DNA of 64,000 nt from Spirochaetota bacterium (GTDB taxonomy: Bacteria > Spirochaetota > Spirochaetia > Treponematales > UBA12059). The notes under the pieces were generated by a model. It did no database searches, was not told the DNA's origin, and saw nothing but the letters and a program-made list of their open reading frames with translations. Shown here piece by piece: positions 63,053 through 64,000 of this stretch. Made by a program: the position numbers and the translations under genes. The stretch lies in NCBI GenBank assembly GCA_029547205.1, contig JAKPPT010000068.1:288014-352013 (forward strand), given 5' to 3'. Position 1 is the stretch's first letter. Each line of letters begins with the position of its first letter.

Positions 63053-64000
63053 TTAATCCTTCTTGTAATAGGAAAGCAATACACCATCAAAACCTGCATC
63101 TTCGATTCGTATATCGTGAATAAGTTCCTTATGGGTAATCATTTCAATTATCTCTTTGAGTGTTGATTCTTTTGGCACGGCAAATACAAGTTCAGTATCT
63201 GTTGATTCATTATTGGCAATCGCACGCACAGCTTCGTCATCTGGTATGGTCCTTGAAAATATTGCGTGGACCACTCGGGGTTGCTTTGCATTCTTTAAAA
63301 AGTCAATAGTAGGAATATCCATATCGATTCTTTTTTTATTGATAATGAAAAGTCTGTTTGTCAATGCTTTGATATCATCGACATCATGCGATGCAATAAT
63401 CAGTGTCGTATGCTTAGGCAATGCGTTTAGAGCATTATGAAGTTTCTCTTTGTGCTCAAGATCTAAACCAATAGTGGGCTCATCAAGAAATAGTAGCTTA
63501 GGATCATGAAACAATGCCAGCGCGATTTCACATCTAATTCTCTGCCCTAAAGAAAGTTCTCGTACTGGAACGTTTATGAGCTCTTGCAGGGAAAACAACT
63601 CGCTGATCTCGGCTCTTCGCGTTTCAGCTTGCGACTTGCTCATTCCATAGATATGTCTGTGCAGGCTCAAAGTCTCAGCGAAAGCCAAGGTGAAATCAAG
63701 CTGACTTCGCTGGCCGAACATAACGCCAATATGGCGTTTATACCAGGCATTGCCTCGCTTGATACTTTTACCCCGATACATGATATCGCCAGAAGAAGGT
63801 TCTAGGACACCACACATCATTTTTAGCAATGTTGATTTTCCCGACCCATTTTTCCCAGCAATTCCAAGCCTTTCGCCTTCAGACACTGTAAACGAGAGCT
63901 CATCGAGAACATGTCTTATTGTGTACCGCGGACGTATGAGATCAAGGCCGATGCCGCGCCACCCTTCGCGCCTCTCCTGAATCCTGAAAGAGCGCGATAC
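63053..64000 (-). CDS. ABC exporter ATPase (COG4586), 5' end outside the window
   Basis: Walker A 'GKNGSGKST', Q-loop 'FGQRSQLDF', signature 'LSLGQRIRCE', Walker B 'LLFLDEPTIGLD' and H-loop 'IIASHDVDD'. The track starts at a GTG (63886), but the frame runs on to the window edge with family-like sequence (REGWRGIGLDLIRPRYTIRH), so the gene is truncated by the window. It energises the two permeases downstream. The upstream end is noticeably GC-richer than the rest. Confidence 0.9.
   Translation of the reverse strand, partial: VSRSFRIQERREGWRGIGLDLIRPRYTIRHVLDELSFTVSEGERLGIAGKNGSGKSTLLKMMCGVLEPSSGDIMYRGKSIKRGNAWYKRHIGVMFGQRSQLDFTLAFAETLSLHRHIYGMSKSQAETRRAEISELFSLQELINVPVRELSLGQRIRCEIALALFHDPKLLFLDEPTIGLDLEHKEKLHNALNALPKHTTLIIASHDVDDIKALTNRLFIINKKRIDMDIPTIDFLKNAKQPRVVHAIFSRTIPDDEAVRAIANNESTDTELVFAVPKESTLKEIIEMITHKELIHDIRIEDAGFDGVLLSYYKKD

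Overview
The window looks like a low-GC (about 38-40% by eye) spirochaete chromosome, most like the Treponema group. Three things suggest this: the run tRNA-Thr/rpmG/tRNA-Trp/secE/nusG/rplK/rplA; the density of HD-GYP, SpoIIE-type phosphatase, 7TM-DISM, cyclic-nucleotide-binding and TPR-lipoprotein genes; and a long IleRS of the eukaryote-like type. The assignment is inference from gene content; there is no rRNA in the window.

Layout. 1-1.8 kb: translation/transcription operon with a clear sigma70 promoter. 1.9-10 kb: an amidohydrolase, an asparaginase, TPR lipoproteins and a LysM lytic transglycosylase operon. 10-16.6 kb: M20 peptidase, galE, a histidine kinase/HD-GYP response regulator pair, a small Cys-rich protein and a HAD phosphatase. 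16.7-27.3 kb: a gene-poor, repeat-rich stretch with a DUF885 protein, a SpoIIE phosphatase, a Y1-type REP-associated transposase (RAYT), ileS, epmA and queG. 27.4-34.8 kb: cNMP-binding protein, glyA, and a cysS/ECF sigma/anti-sigma/periplasmic protein/transglutaminase-fold cluster. 35-47.6 kb: ferritin-like protein, EamA transporter, HD-GYP protein, CbxX-type AAA+, tRNA-Ala, SpoU methyltransferase, glutaminase, 7TM-DISM/SpoIIE protein and a BFN nuclease. 47.8-52.1 kb: a giant 2-hydroxyacyl-CoA dehydratase activase. 53.2-57.9 kb: an apparent envelope polysaccharide operon (outer-membrane-like protein, degenerate GGDEF-receiver, HEAT protein and GT2 glycosyltransferase split by a frameshift). 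57.9-64 kb: an ankyrin/solute-binding fusion, a broken GC-mosaic sugar-binding lipoprotein and a three-gene ABC exporter whose ATPase runs off the window.

The most striking signal is a dispersed 9-mer, GAGTGTCCC (extended form AAGAGTGTCCCYATA). I count 28 exact copies on the two strands, against well under one expected. It occurs in all six reading frames of coding sequence as well as between genes, and 19 of the 28 copies lie within 16.9-26.7 kb around the RAYT. All seven copies in the cluster left of the RAYT point one way, and the first four on its right point the other way. At three sites the word is followed by short tandem duplications, and at one it forms a perfect 7-bp hairpin. I read this as a REP-like word spread or maintained by the RAYT that tolerates insertion into genes. 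A DNA-uptake-type signal is the main alternative; the GC-mosaic gene at 60.3-61.3 kb would fit frequent recombination.

A second notable feature is the HEAT/glycosyltransferase pair. The glycosyltransferase frame is open upstream of any start codon and its first membrane helix begins before the only possible start. The frame joins the HEAT gene by a -1 shift at an AAAAAAG run. This is either a programmed frameshift, a real disruption or a sequencing indel.
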